From Rhizobium sp. BK196 (lineage in GTDB: Bacteria > Pseudomonadota > Alphaproteobacteria > Rhizobiales > Rhizobiaceae): DNA of 64,000 nt. Of the stretch, positions 36,796-45,704 are shown one piece after another. Each line of letters begins with the position of its first letter. Position 1 is the first letter of the stretch. Under the pieces are notes generated by a model that was not told the origin of the DNA, searched no databases, and saw only the letters and a list, made by a program, of their open reading frames with translations. Location of the stretch: positions 62,001-126,000 of the forward strand of contig NZ_JACHZB010000004.1 in the NCBI RefSeq assembly GCF_014193255.1, read 5' to 3'. A program made the position numbers and the translations under genes.

Positions 36796-39207
36796 ATGCG
36801 TTTTCCCAGAACCAATTTGACGGATGCCGGAGATTTCTCCTCCGGACTGGAAGCTGAACATCCCGTGGAAAATGCACCCGTGGAATATGAAGGCGAAAAA
36901 CCGGTGCCGCCGCTCTGGCAGAGCAATTTCTCGCTCGCCCCGAACGTCCGCTTCACCCGTACGCCGGAAACGTTGATTAGCAAGCGCCGCGCCCCGGAAG
37001 AGCTTGTTCGCGAGGAAATCGTCCTCGTTGCTCCTCTCGCGCCGCAACCTGCGCCCCCACCGCAATCCCCGGCGGCACAGCAACCGATGCCGCTGCGAGT
37101 GCCGATCACGGTCAACGTGCCCTTCGATATCTATCTTCCCGAAGTGGTCGAGCCGGACGTCACCCAGCAGACGGAAGCGCAATCGCAGCCGGTTATAGCC
37201 GCACCCGTGGAAACCACGCTGCGCGCCGCATCCGAGCTCTGCTCGATCTCGGATTTCGCCTTCTGGGAGGTCATGGCTTTTGAGGAGGCTGACGCCGAGC
37301 CGTCGCGTACCCCGGTCATCGCATTGCAGCAAGCCGAACCCGAATCGATCACCTCGCGCTTCCGCATCATGGAATGGCGCCCGGGCCGGCATAATCCGGC
37401 GCCGGTGGCGCCGCGCGCGACGCTGCCCATTACGTCAGCGCCAGTCCGCCCCGCACGTCCTCCGGCAGTTCGCGTTGCTCAGGCTCCGGTCGCCCCAACT
37501 CCGGTCGCCGAGGCTCCGATAGTTCAGGCCCCGGCAGTTAAGGCTCCAATGGTTCAGGCGCCTGTGGTTCAATCGAACCAGGCACCGGCAGAAGCCCCGC
37601 CCGCATCGCGTGTCGAGATCACCGCACCTGCACTGTCCCCCGTTCGCTCCGCCCGCATGATCGTCGAGAAGGTCGATGCATCGGGCTACGAATTCCCGCC
37701 GCGCGCCTTGTTGCAGGAGCCGCCGGAGCGGCTTGGCGAGATCATGTCACAGGAAACGCTGGAGCAGAATGCCGGGCTCCTGGAAAGCGTGCTGGAGGAT
37801 TTCGGCGTCAAGGGCGAGATCATTCATGTCCGCCCCGGTCCGGTCGTCACACTCTATGAATTCGAGCCGGCCCCGGGCGTGAAGTCGTCCCGCGTCATCG
37901 GCCTTGCCGATGATATCGCCCGCTCCATGTCGGCGCTATCAGCCCGCGTGGCTGTCGTCCCCGGCCGCAACGTCATCGGCATCGAACTGCCGAATGCGAC
38001 GCGCGAAACCGTCTATTTCCGCGAGATGATCGAGAGCGAGGATTTCGATAAGAGCGGTTACAAGCTGGCGCTCGGCCTCGGCAAGACGATCGGCGGCGAA
38101 CCCGTGATTGCCGAACTCGCGAAGATGCCGCATCTGCTCGTTGCCGGTACCACCGGCTCGGGCAAGTCTGTCGCCATCAACACGATGATCCTGTCGCTGC
38201 TCTACCGCATGACGCCGGAACAGTGCCGCCTGATCATGGTCGATCCCAAGATGCTGGAACTCTCCGTCTATGACGGTATCCCGCATCTGCTGACGCCCGT
38301 CGTCACCGACCCCAAGAAAGCCGTCATGGCGCTGAAATGGGCGGTACGCGAGATGGAAGAGCGCTATCGCAAGATGTCGCGCCTCGGCGTGCGCAATATC
38401 GACGGTTACAACGGCCGCGTCAGCCAGGCCCGCGAAAAGGGCGAGACCATCCATATCATGGTCCAGGTCGGCTTCGACCGGCAGACCGGTGCGCCGATCG
38501 AGGAGCAGCAGGAGCTGGACCTTGCGCCGATGCCCTATATCGTCGTCATCGTCGACGAGATGGCCGACCTGATGATGGTCGCTGGCAAGGAGATCGAAGG
38601 GGCGATCCAGCGTCTGGCGCAGATGGCGCGTGCGGCCGGCATCCATCTCATCATGGCAACCCAGCGTCCGTCCGTCGACGTCATCACCGGCACGATCAAG
38701 GCGAACTTCCCGACCCGCATCTCCTTCCAGGTCACCTCGAAGATCGACAGCCGCACGATCCTCGGCGAACAGGGCGCTGAACAGCTGCTCGGCCAGGGCG
38801 ACATGCTGCATATGCAGGGCGGCGGCCGCATCTCCCGTGTCCATGGTCCCTTCGTTTCCGACGCGGAAGTCGAGAAGGTCGTCGCACACCTGAAGACGCA
38901 GGGCCGGCCGGAATATCTCGATACGGTCACGGCCGGCGAGGAAGAGGAAGGCGAGGATGACGAGGACGGCGCCGTCTTCGACAAGAGCGCCATGGGCGCT
39001 GAGGATGGCGACGAGCTTTACCAGCAGGCCGTCAAGGTCGTCATGCGCGACAAGAAGTGCTCGACCTCCTATATCCAGCGCCGTCTCGGCATCGGTTATA
39101 ACAGAGCCGCTTCGCTCGTCGAGCGCATGGAGAAGGAAGGGCTGGTCGGCCCGGCAAACCACGTCGGCAAACGCGAGATCGTCTCAGGGCGTGGTGACAA
39201 CGAATAA
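36796..39207 (+). CDS. ftsK: FtsK-type DNA translocase lacking the membrane domain
   Basis: DNA pump of 803 residues for chromosome dimer resolution. The alpha/beta motor (~280-690) has Walker [18 protein letters not shown], Walker [15 protein letters not shown] and [19 protein letters not shown]; the C-terminal gamma winged helix ([28 protein letters not shown]) would read KOPS sites. The N-terminal ~280 residues are Pro/Ala-rich with VQAP-type repeats and contain no transmembrane segments, unlike canonical FtsK. The start is either ATG 36796 or GTG 36781; neither has a strong ribosome site. Confidence 0.92.
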   Translation: MRFPRTNLTDAGDFSSGLEAEHPVENAPVEYEGEKPVPPLWQSNFSLAPNVRFTRTPETLISKRRAPEELVREEIVLVAPLAPQPAPPPQSPAAQQPMPLRVPITVNVPFDIYLPEVVEPDVTQQTEAQSQPVIAAPVETTLRAASELCSISDFAFWEVMAFEEADAEPSRTPVIALQQAEPESITSRFRIMEWRPGRHNPAPVAPRATLPITSAPVRPARPPAVRVAQAPVAPTPVAEAPIVQAPAVKAPMVQAPVVQSNQAPAEAPPASRVEITAPALSPVRSARMIVEKVDASGYEFPPRALLQEPPERLGEIMSQETLEQNAGLLESVLEDFGVKGEIIHVRPGPVVTLYEFEPAPGVKSSRVIGLADDIARSMSALSARVAVVPGRNVIGIELPNATRETVYFREMIESEDFDKSGYKLALGLGKTIGGEPVIAELAKMPHLLVAGTTGSGKSVAINTMILSLLYRMTPEQCRLIMVDPKMLELSVYDGIPHLLTPVVTDPKKAVMALKWAVREMEERYRKMSRLGVRNIDGYNGRVSQAREKGETIHIMVQVGFDRQTGAPIEEQQELDLAPMPYIVVIVDEMADLMMVAGKEIEGAIQRLAQMARAAGIHLIMATQRPSVDVITGTIKANFPTRISFQVTSKIDSRTILGEQGAEQLLGQGDMLHMQGGGRISRVHGPFVSDAEVEKVVAHLKTQGRPEYLDTVTAGEEEEGEDDEDGAVFDKSAMGAEDGDELYQQAVKVVMRDKKCSTSYIQRRLGIGYNRAASLVERMEKEGLVGPANHVGKREIVSGRGDNE

Positions 39208-39222
39208 TCGGAGCGCGGCTGG

Positions 39223-39735
39223 TTACCCTTCCTCGGAGGCCAGCCGCAGCGTCTCGAGCACGAAGTCACGCTTGCCGCCGGTATAATAATCCCAGTCGTC
39301 GTTAGCCTCGCCCACAAGCTTCAGCTTGAGGGCGGCATAAGCGTTTGCTCTTTCCGGATGTGAGCGCAGATAATCGCGAAATGCGATCCGATCCCGCAAA
39401 ACGGCATTATCCGTAGAGCATATATAGAGCCGCGCACCGTACGAGCCCTTGCCGCTGGTGAAGGTCCAGGTCTGCTGCTGGTACTTGTCACCATGGAAAG
39501 TGTAGGCGTCTAGCGATTGCGCACGTTCGATCGCTGCGGGCAACACGTCCGCATCCGCAAAGGCGGCGTGCAGATCGATCTTCGGCTTGGCTGCCAGTCC
39601 GGGGACGGATGTGCTGCCGACGTGATGAAAGACGGGGGTGAGATCGGCGAGAAACGGCTCAAGCTCGCCGACGATCCGGCGGAAGAGAGACGGCCATTCC
39701 GGGTCATAGTGGACGACACGAATGGCCATTCTCAT
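39223..39735 (-). CDS. GrpB family protein (UPF0157)
   Basis: A 170-residue protein of the GrpB family, related to the nucleotidyltransferase fold: VVHYDPEWPSLFRRIVGELE, HHVGSTSVPGLAAKPKIDL (the G-S-T-S-V-x-G-L motif with a following metal Asp) and FRDYLRSHPERANAYAALK. It begins 10 bp after phnN on the same strand and so is probably the last gene of the phosphonate operon. Its role there is unknown; GrpB-like enzymes are sometimes fused to dephospho-CoA kinase. A second ATG two codons later is possible. Confidence 0.85.
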   Translation of the reverse strand: MRMAIRVVHYDPEWPSLFRRIVGELEPFLADLTPVFHHVGSTSVPGLAAKPKIDLHAAFADADVLPAAIERAQSLDAYTFHGDKYQQQTWTFTSGKGSYGARLYICSTDNAVLRDRIAFRDYLRSHPERANAYAALKLKLVGEANDDWDYYTGGKRDFVLETLRLASEEG

Positions 39736-39745
39736 GTCCTGTCGT

Positions 39746-40345
39746 TCAGACGATTTCCTTCAGGAAACCGTCCAGGATGTCGATCATCTTGCGCTCGGCC
39801 TCTTCCAGCGAGCCGCTGTTATCGAGCTCCACCACATCGTAATCACCGCGCACCGTCAACGGGCCGCGTGCAAGGCGAGCCATGATATCCTCGTGCGTCT
39901 CGCGGCCGCGCGCTTCCAGGCGGCTTGCCAGCACTTCCGGGCGGGCCGTCACATTGATGACCTTCAGGCGCGGGAAGGCAGCCTGGAAACGGTGCAGCGC
40001 CGAACGCGAACCGTTTGCGACGACAATGTGGCCCCTGGAGAGTGCGACGGAAACCTCCGCCGGAATGGCGTATTTGAGACCATGCGCCTCCCACCACACG
40101 GCAAAGGCACCGGACTGCTCCATCGATGCGAATCCCGCATCCGAAACGGCGAGGTGATCCTCCCCGCCGGCATCGCCTTCACGAGTGATGACGCGGCGGG
40201 CAAAATGCACATCCTCCCGGCGATCGAAATGCCGGGCCGCAAGGTTCATCAGCGTGTCCTTGCCCGCCCCGCTCGGGCCGACGACGACGACCATGATGCC
40301 GTGTTCGGCGCCGGCGCCCGGATGGGGTTCGTGTGACATCATCAT
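39746..40345 (-). CDS. phnN: Ribose 1,5-bisphosphate phosphokinase PhnN
   Basis: Phosphorylates ribose 1,5-bisphosphate to PRPP, the last step of ribosyl recycling in the C-P lyase pathway. The 199-residue guanylate-kinase-like protein has Walker A GPSGAGKDTLMN and VINVTARPEVLASRLEARGRE. Its start overlaps the phnM stop by 4 bp (ATGA), so the two are co-translated. In-frame ATGs at the very start leave the exact initiation point open within two codons. Confidence 0.95.
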   Translation of the reverse strand: MMMSHEPHPGAGAEHGIMVVVVGPSGAGKDTLMNLAARHFDRREDVHFARRVITREGDAGGEDHLAVSDAGFASMEQSGAFAVWWEAHGLKYAIPAEVSVALSRGHIVVANGSRSALHRFQAAFPRLKVINVTARPEVLASRLEARGRETHEDIMARLARGPLTVRGDYDVVELDNSGSLEEAERKMIDILDGFLKEIV

Positions 40346-41481
40346 GCGACACGGCGTCCTTCACGCCAGACGGAACGCGTCACCGGCACGCCGTGCGAGC
40401 GGTGAACGCGGACGAGATCGGCACGCAGGCCGGTTTCGATGCGGCCGCGATCGTTGAGGCTGACGGTGCGTGCCGGCGTTGCCGTCACCATTGCAATCGC
40501 CTTCGGCAAAGTAATGCCTTCGACCTCGTCGGCAAGAATGAAGGGCGCATGCAGCAGGCTGAGCGGCACGTAGTCGGACGAAAGCACGTCGAGAACGCCG
40601 AGCTGCGCCAGATCACGCGCGGCGATATTGCCGGAATGCGACTTGCCGCGCACGATGTTCGGTGCACCCATCAGGACGCTCATGCCGTTTTCGTGCGACA
40701 GCCGGGCTGCGTCGATGCTGGTCGGGAATTCGGCCAGGCGAACGCCGTTTTCGATCGCCTCATCGACATGGGCAGATGTGGCATCGTCATGGCTTGCGAC
40801 GGTGATGCCGCGTTCGGCGCAGACCTTGGAGATCGCTTCGCGATTTGGCGTCGAATTGCGATCGGACTCGGCGATGCGTCTGGCGCAGAAGCGGGCAAAC
40901 TCCTCATCGGAAAGACCGCGCTTCTTCTGATAGTAAAAGACGTACTGATCCATCGTCTGGAACTGGCGCTGACCGGGCGCGTGGTCCATCAGCGAGACGA
41001 GACGCACATACGGATCGTTCTCGAAATCGGCGAAGTGCTGCAGCACGTTGTCGGCCGAAACCTCGCAACGCAGATGGAGGAGATGTTGGGCGCGCAGGCG
41101 CCCTTCCTTTTCAGCGGACTGGATGGCATCGGCCATCTCGCGCATCTCGCCGTGCTCGAAGCCGCCGTCTTCGTCAGCACCCATGCGCAGGCAGTCGAAG
41201 ACCGTGGTGATGCCTGAGGTGACGATCTGCGCGTCATGGGCCTGGATCGCCGCCGTCTTGTTCCAGCGGATGCCCGGACGCGGCGAATAGTGGCCTTCCA
41301 GATGATCCGTGTGCAGCTCGACGAGGCCGGGAATGATGTAGTCGCCCTCGAAATCCTCGCCGGCTACCGAACGGCCTTCCGAAATATCGGTGATCTTGCC
41401 GTCGCGGATCAGGATAGAGCCCGAAATGATATCGTCCTCGAGAACGATACGGGCATTTGAAAGAACGGTTTCTTTGCTCAT
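40342..41481 (-). CDS. phnM: Alpha-D-ribose 1-methylphosphonate 5-triphosphate diphosphatase PhnM
   Basis: Amidohydrolase that removes pyrophosphate from the ribose 1-phosphonate 5-triphosphate made by PhnGHI. The 379 residues keep the binuclear metal site: the H-x-D pair in LVELHTDHLEG, His in TVASHDDATSAH and the downstream LSSDYVPLSLLHA. It is followed by phnN with a 4-bp overlap and preceded by the DUF1045 gene at 12 bp, so the three genes form one unit. Confidence 0.95.
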   Translation of the reverse strand: MSKETVLSNARIVLEDDIISGSILIRDGKITDISEGRSVAGEDFEGDYIIPGLVELHTDHLEGHYSPRPGIRWNKTAAIQAHDAQIVTSGITTVFDCLRMGADEDGGFEHGEMREMADAIQSAEKEGRLRAQHLLHLRCEVSADNVLQHFADFENDPYVRLVSLMDHAPGQRQFQTMDQYVFYYQKKRGLSDEEFARFCARRIAESDRNSTPNREAISKVCAERGITVASHDDATSAHVDEAIENGVRLAEFPTSIDAARLSHENGMSVLMGAPNIVRGKSHSGNIAARDLAQLGVLDVLSSDYVPLSLLHAPFILADEVEGITLPKAIAMVTATPARTVSLNDRGRIETGLRADLVRVHRSHGVPVTRSVWREGRRVA

Positions 41482-41493
41482 GTCAGAGATCTT

Positions 41494-42189
41494 TCAGCTT
41501 TTGGCGCCAGCAAGAGGCAGCCATGTGTGGACTTTGAAAGGGGCGCCGCGCGCCTCTTCGCTAAAAACGGCAAGACCGGAAATATGAAGCGGCCTGCCTG
41601 TGAATTCCGCGAAACGCTCCGTCAGGATTGTTTTCATCACCTCGGCACGCTCTTCCGGCACTTGGCCAGTCAGTGTCATGTGGAAGCCGAAATCGTCCAT
41701 GACATAGGGATAGCCCCAGCGCATGAGATTGGCGTGCTGGCTTTCGCTCAGCCTTTCCGGTCTGCGCCTCGCGATATCGGCTTCGGAGAGTGCCGCCCGG
41801 AATGGCTCGAAGGACTTTACCACCTTTGCAGCAAAATCCTGAAGCGGCTGGTGCAGCGAACCTGGTACAAGCGCGAAGAAGCGACCAAGCTGGCCTAGCA
41901 CCAGTTCCGGGATTTCAAAGGCCGGTGTGTTGGCGGTGAAATCTTCGACAACCGCCATCAGGTCCCTTTCGGTCACGGAGGAGGCAAGCTCGAAGGGCGC
42001 CTTGATCGTCGCATGGAAGCCGTAGCGGCGTGGGTCGGCCGTCAGTTCGAATTGTTCCGCCGCCGGTAGCGTCTCATGGTCGGGCGCAGGATAGGTCTCG
42101 CCGGTAAAGGCATTGCGACCGAGCCAGACGGAGGCCGCATCCGTCAAGGGATCATCCTTGGACGGCGAAAAATAGAGAGCGTAGCGCAA
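41494..42189 (-). CDS. DUF1045 protein, 2H phosphoesterase-like, of the phosphonate operon
   Basis: The 231-residue protein is the TIGR03223-type 'phosphonate metabolism' family found only in C-P lyase clusters of alphaproteobacteria. It starts at TTG (RYALYFSPSKDDPL). Two H-x-T motifs, H59-A-T61 (RYGFHATIK) and H170-M-T172 (DFGFHMTLTG), match the 2H phosphoesterase fold of cyclic phosphodiesterases. No phnP gene is present in this cluster, so it is a good candidate for opening the 5-phosphoribosyl 1,2-cyclic phosphate produced by PhnJ. This function is inference. It lies between phnE2 and phnM. Confidence 0.85.
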   Translation of the reverse strand: MRYALYFSPSKDDPLTDAASVWLGRNAFTGETYPAPDHETLPAAEQFELTADPRRYGFHATIKAPFELASSVTERDLMAVVEDFTANTPAFEIPELVLGQLGRFFALVPGSLHQPLQDFAAKVVKSFEPFRAALSEADIARRRPERLSESQHANLMRWGYPYVMDDFGFHMTLTGQVPEERAEVMKTILTERFAEFTGRPLHISGLAVFSEEARGAPFKVHTWLPLAGAKS

Positions 42190-42290
42190 GGCGTTTATCC
42201 TGGAGATCGTCCGAATGGGGAGCGCAATGTGCAGTGATTTGGCGGCGAACCGCAAGCACGCTCCGGCTAAAAGATTTCCATGACAGAATG

Positions 42291-42315
42291 ATGATGACGG
42301 CCGGGCCGTCATCAT
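42291..42315 (-). other. Hairpin between phnE2 and the DUF1045 gene
   Basis: ATGATGACGGC/GCCGTCATCAT (11 bp, loop CGG) begins 12 bp after the phnE2 stop in the 138-bp gap to the DUF1045 gene. On the minus strand no T run follows, so it may limit or stabilise rather than end the transcript. Confidence 0.55.
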
Positions 42316-42327
42316 ATTTTGATCGGC

Positions 42328-43674
42328 TTAGTGGCCGGCCTTGGTGCCCATCAGGCGATGGCGCAGCGCGTTCGATGCGGTATCGAACAGGAAGACGACA
42401 ATCAGGATCAGGATGACCATGTATGCGACATTTTCCCAGTTGGAATTGGTGCGCATGGCTTCCCAGAGCTTGAGGCCGATACCACCGGCGCCAACGGCGC
42501 CGATGATCGTCGCGCCGCGTACGTTCGATTCCCACTGATAGAGCGTCTGGCTGACGATAACGGGGACGATCTGCGGCATGATGCCGTAGCGATGCACCAG
42601 CACGGTCGATGCGCCCGTCGACTTCACACCTTCGCGCGGTTTATTGTCGATGTTTTCGAGACCTTCCGAATAGAGTTTGCCGAGCGTGCCGGTCTCCGTG
42701 AGGAAGATGGCGCCGGAACCGGCGAGCGGGCCGGGACCGAAGGCGCGTGTCAGGAAAAGCGCCCAGATCAGCATGTCGACCGAGCGCAGGAAATCAAAGA
42801 AGCGCTTCAGGGCCTGGTTCAGGAACCTGTTTGGCGTGATGTTGCGCGCTGCCATGAAGGCGAGCGGGAAGGCCGCGAGCGAACCGAGCAACGTGCCGAG
42901 GAAGGCCATCACGATGGTCTGGAACAGTTTGGTCCAGACATCGCCATGCTGCCATTCGCTGTTGTTCCAGATATTGTCGAAAGCGAGCGACAGGTTCGAC
43001 TGGTCAGGATGGATGCGCGGGCCGGAGACGATGAGACTGATGACCTCGCTTGCCGGCTTGTCGAAGAAGGGCGACTGGGTATCGAAGATGAAATTCGCCC
43101 AGCCGATGAAGCGCTTGCGCACCTTCACGCGATCGACGGAAATGCTGACATCCCCTGCAAAACCAAGATTGGCGAGCACGTTGTCGTCATAGACGGTCAT
43201 CCAGCTCGGTACCGGGCCGACGACCTTCGGCGCGCCGCTGCTGACGTCGACCGGCACCGTCATGCCATGGGCAACGATCGTCGTCTGGCTCTTGCTGACG
43301 GTCACCGTGCGGCCGCTGCCGCCGACGAGGACCGTGATGCTGCCATCCGTGTTGGTTTTCAGCCAATCCGGATGCGGATCGTCGCCAAGCGGCGAGAAGC
43401 GCGGATAGCGCGTCTGGATCGTGCCATCGTCCTGGATACGGAATTCCGGCTGCACGTCATAGCTGATCCATTGGCTCATATAGATGCCGAAGCGTTCCCA
43501 ATGGGCTTCGGCGATAAGCTTCGGCAGGTCGAAAAACCAGACGGCGTAGATGCCGTAGAGGATCGTGGCGAGCACAATGAGGAGACCGCCAAAACGCTGG
43601 CGGAAGGACCGGTGGAAATACTCCGGATAGCGCGTTTCGATCTCATGCATGCGGTTTGCGTCGATGACCGTCAT
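42328..43674 (-). CDS. phnE: Phosphonate ABC transporter permease PhnE2, long form
   Basis: A 448-residue inner-membrane permease. The binding-protein-dependent transport domain is in the C-terminal half (~230-445; EAA-like loop with GTLGKLYSEGLENID, IIGAVGAGGIGLKLW). Helix 1 lies at ~30-48; between it and helix 2 there is a ~170-residue hydrophilic insertion, probably periplasmic, with beta-rich stretches (DGSITVLVGGSGRTVTVSK). Canonical PhnE lacks this. ATG 43674 follows phnE1 by 7 bp. Confidence 0.93.
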   Translation of the reverse strand: MTVIDANRMHEIETRYPEYFHRSFRQRFGGLLIVLATILYGIYAVWFFDLPKLIAEAHWERFGIYMSQWISYDVQPEFRIQDDGTIQTRYPRFSPLGDDPHPDWLKTNTDGSITVLVGGSGRTVTVSKSQTTIVAHGMTVPVDVSSGAPKVVGPVPSWMTVYDDNVLANLGFAGDVSISVDRVKVRKRFIGWANFIFDTQSPFFDKPASEVISLIVSGPRIHPDQSNLSLAFDNIWNNSEWQHGDVWTKLFQTIVMAFLGTLLGSLAAFPLAFMAARNITPNRFLNQALKRFFDFLRSVDMLIWALFLTRAFGPGPLAGSGAIFLTETGTLGKLYSEGLENIDNKPREGVKSTGASTVLVHRYGIMPQIVPVIVSQTLYQWESNVRGATIIGAVGAGGIGLKLWEAMRTNSNWENVAYMVILILIVVFLFDTASNALRHRLMGTKAGH

Positions 43675-43681
43675 AGCAGCC

Positions 43682-44641
43682 TCAATGTTGCAGGAGGAAG
43701 GCGTGTTCGCCAACGAGTCGGCGGCGCAGCCAGGCAGAGAACTGGTCGACAGCGACAATCGTCACGAAGAGCAGCAGCACCAGCGCCACGGTCTTCGCGC
43801 CGAAACCGCGCGAAATGGAAAGCTTGAGCTCTTCACCGATACCGCCGCCGCCGACCGCGCCGATGATGGTCGATGCGCGCACGTTGATCTCGAGGCGCAG
43901 CAACGCATAGGACGCATAATTCGGCATGACCTGCGGCAGAGCGGCGAAGCGCACGCGTTCCAGCCAGTTGGCGCCGACGGCCCGCATGCCTTCGTCCGGT
44001 TTCATGTCGATGTTTTCGGCGACTTCGTAGAAGAGCTTGCCGAGCGCGCCGATCGTATGGAGCGTGATCGCGATAATGGCCGCCACCGGACCGATTGATA
44101 GGATCGCCGAAAACAGGCCGGCGATAACGATTTCCGGAAAGGCGCGCAGGAATTCCATGATGCGCTTGGTAAAGATGCGCAACGGCCAGTTCTTCGTCAG
44201 ATTGCGCGCCGCAAAGAAGCTGAGCGGAACGGCAAAGACGAAGGCGATGATGGTCGAGACGAGCGCGATATTGATCGTGATGATCATCAGCTCGAAATAT
44301 TCGGGGATATAGAAACTGCCCCAGACATAGACGCGGCCATTGGCGAAATTGAACTCTTCGCCACCCTTGTCGTTCGGGCTCGCAACATCGAAAAGCGCGC
44401 GCCAGACATCGGTCCAGTCTTTCGGGATAAGCCAGCTCAGGAAGTCGAAGAGGTGCGGAAGACGCTCGAAGAAATGACCGGCATTGCTCTCGTCGGCAAA
44501 ACGCACGGAGCTGACGAAGGCAATGAGCAGGATCACCAGACCGAGAACCGTATAGAACCGGCGCTTGGCGACCATACGGTCCCAGGCCTTGCCGATGTCA
44601 CTCGTATTCTGGATATGCGGTTGGGTATCGGCAATGGTCAT
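43682..44641 (-). CDS. phnE: Phosphonate ABC transporter permease PhnE1
   Basis: The 319-residue partner permease. It has about six membrane helices and the cytoplasmic EAA loop (HTIGALGKLFYEVAENIDMKPDEGMRAVG), and ends IIGAVGGGGIGEELKLSISRGFG, the usual PhnE close. The N-terminal helix is preceded by a short cytoplasmic tail. Together with PhnE2, PhnC and PhnD it makes a phosphonate importer. A terminator-like hairpin separates it from phnD. Confidence 0.95.
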   Translation of the reverse strand: MTIADTQPHIQNTSDIGKAWDRMVAKRRFYTVLGLVILLIAFVSSVRFADESNAGHFFERLPHLFDFLSWLIPKDWTDVWRALFDVASPNDKGGEEFNFANGRVYVWGSFYIPEYFELMIITINIALVSTIIAFVFAVPLSFFAARNLTKNWPLRIFTKRIMEFLRAFPEIVIAGLFSAILSIGPVAAIIAITLHTIGALGKLFYEVAENIDMKPDEGMRAVGANWLERVRFAALPQVMPNYASYALLRLEINVRASTIIGAVGGGGIGEELKLSISRGFGAKTVALVLLLFVTIVAVDQFSAWLRRRLVGEHAFLLQH

Positions 44642-44662
44642 CGGTGTCGCGCCCGCTCACAA

Positions 44663-44690
44663 GAAAAAGGGCGGCCGTCGTCGGCCGCCC
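44663..44690 (-). terminator. Intrinsic terminator between phnD and phnE1
   Basis: On the minus strand GGGCGGCCG-ACGA-CGGCCGCCC is followed by TTTTTC. It lies inside the phnCDE1E2 unit, so it probably reduces read-through from the abundant binding protein into the permease genes. Confidence 0.75.
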
Positions 44691-44707
44691 CGTACTTACA
44701 GATCCGA

Positions 44708-45616
44708 TCAGCCGCCGATAGCAGCCTTACGAACCTCTACAACGGCGTTGTAGAAGTCATGCTTGACCGGGACGTAGCCCTTGTAATCACCGCCTTCGAC
44801 GGCAGCGAAGCACTTGTGGTCCTTCTCCGGCAGGGCGGTGAAGAAGGCGGTGAGCTTCTTCTGCCACTCTTCGCCGAGAGCGTTGCGAACGACGAGCGGG
44901 CCGTTCGGGATCAGCGGCGAACGCCATACTTCAACGAGCTTGTTCGGGTCGACGGCGCCCTTGTCGACTTCCTTGCGGAAGGTACCGGAGGTGTAGCCGT
45001 CCTTGAAGTCGCCGATGCCCGAGCTATCGTCAACGGCAACGTCGACCTTGCCGTCATAGGCAGCGAGCAGGTTATTCTCATGACCACCGTTGAACTGGGT
45101 GGAAGCGAAGAACTTGTCGTTCGGCATGCCCGTGTCCTTCGGGATCTGCGTCAGCGGAACGAGATAGCCCGAGGTGGAGTCCGGATCGGCGTAGCCGAGC
45201 TTCTTGCCTTTGGCGTCCTTGATCGTCTTGATGCCTGATGATTTCAGGGCGAGACCGATCGAGTAGTAACCCGTAGAGCCGTCCTTCTGCTGCGTCGTCA
45301 GGATCGGCGTAACAGCCTTCGGGTCCTTGATGTAAACGGATGCGTAGCCGGAAGCGCCGAGTTCGGCGAAGTCGAGTGTGCCGCCGAGGAGGCCCTGGAT
45401 AACGCCGTCATAGTCGGCGGCCGGGAAGAGCGAAACCTTCTCGAAGCCGAATTCCTGCTTCAGGTGATCTGCAAGGCAGGCGTAGTTGCGCAGGCGGTCG
45501 GTTTCGTTTTCGCCGCCAAGGATGCCGACGCGGAATTCCTTGAGGTCAGCGGCATTGGCAGCGCCGGCTGCGAGCGACAGGATCGCCGTAGCCGCAAAAA
45601 GTGCTTTCTTCAACAT
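44708..45616 (-). CDS. phnD: Phosphonate ABC transporter substrate-binding protein PhnD
   Basis: Periplasmic 302-residue protein with a cleavable signal peptide (MLKKALFAATAILSLAAGAANA). The mature part starts DLKEFRVGILGGENETDR, the usual PhnD opening, and has LLGGTLDFAELGASGYA and YADPDSTSGYLVPLTQI. It delivers phosphonates to PhnE1/E2. ATG 45616 was chosen because the signal peptide begins there; a GACCGG/CCGGTC hairpin sits 17 nt upstream, between phnC and phnD. Confidence 0.96.
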   Translation of the reverse strand: MLKKALFAATAILSLAAGAANAADLKEFRVGILGGENETDRLRNYACLADHLKQEFGFEKVSLFPAADYDGVIQGLLGGTLDFAELGASGYASVYIKDPKAVTPILTTQQKDGSTGYYSIGLALKSSGIKTIKDAKGKKLGYADPDSTSGYLVPLTQIPKDTGMPNDKFFASTQFNGGHENNLLAAYDGKVDVAVDDSSGIGDFKDGYTSGTFRKEVDKGAVDPNKLVEVWRSPLIPNGPLVVRNALGEEWQKKLTAFFTALPEKDHKCFAAVEGGDYKGYVPVKHDFYNAVVEVRKAAIGG

Positions 45617-45704
45617 GGGTTCTCTCCTGATTGACCGGGGGCCCGGTCGTTTTGTTACGAAGAAATCTGCCCTTGACGCGGGCATTCGATCGCGGCCGTC
45701 CCTC

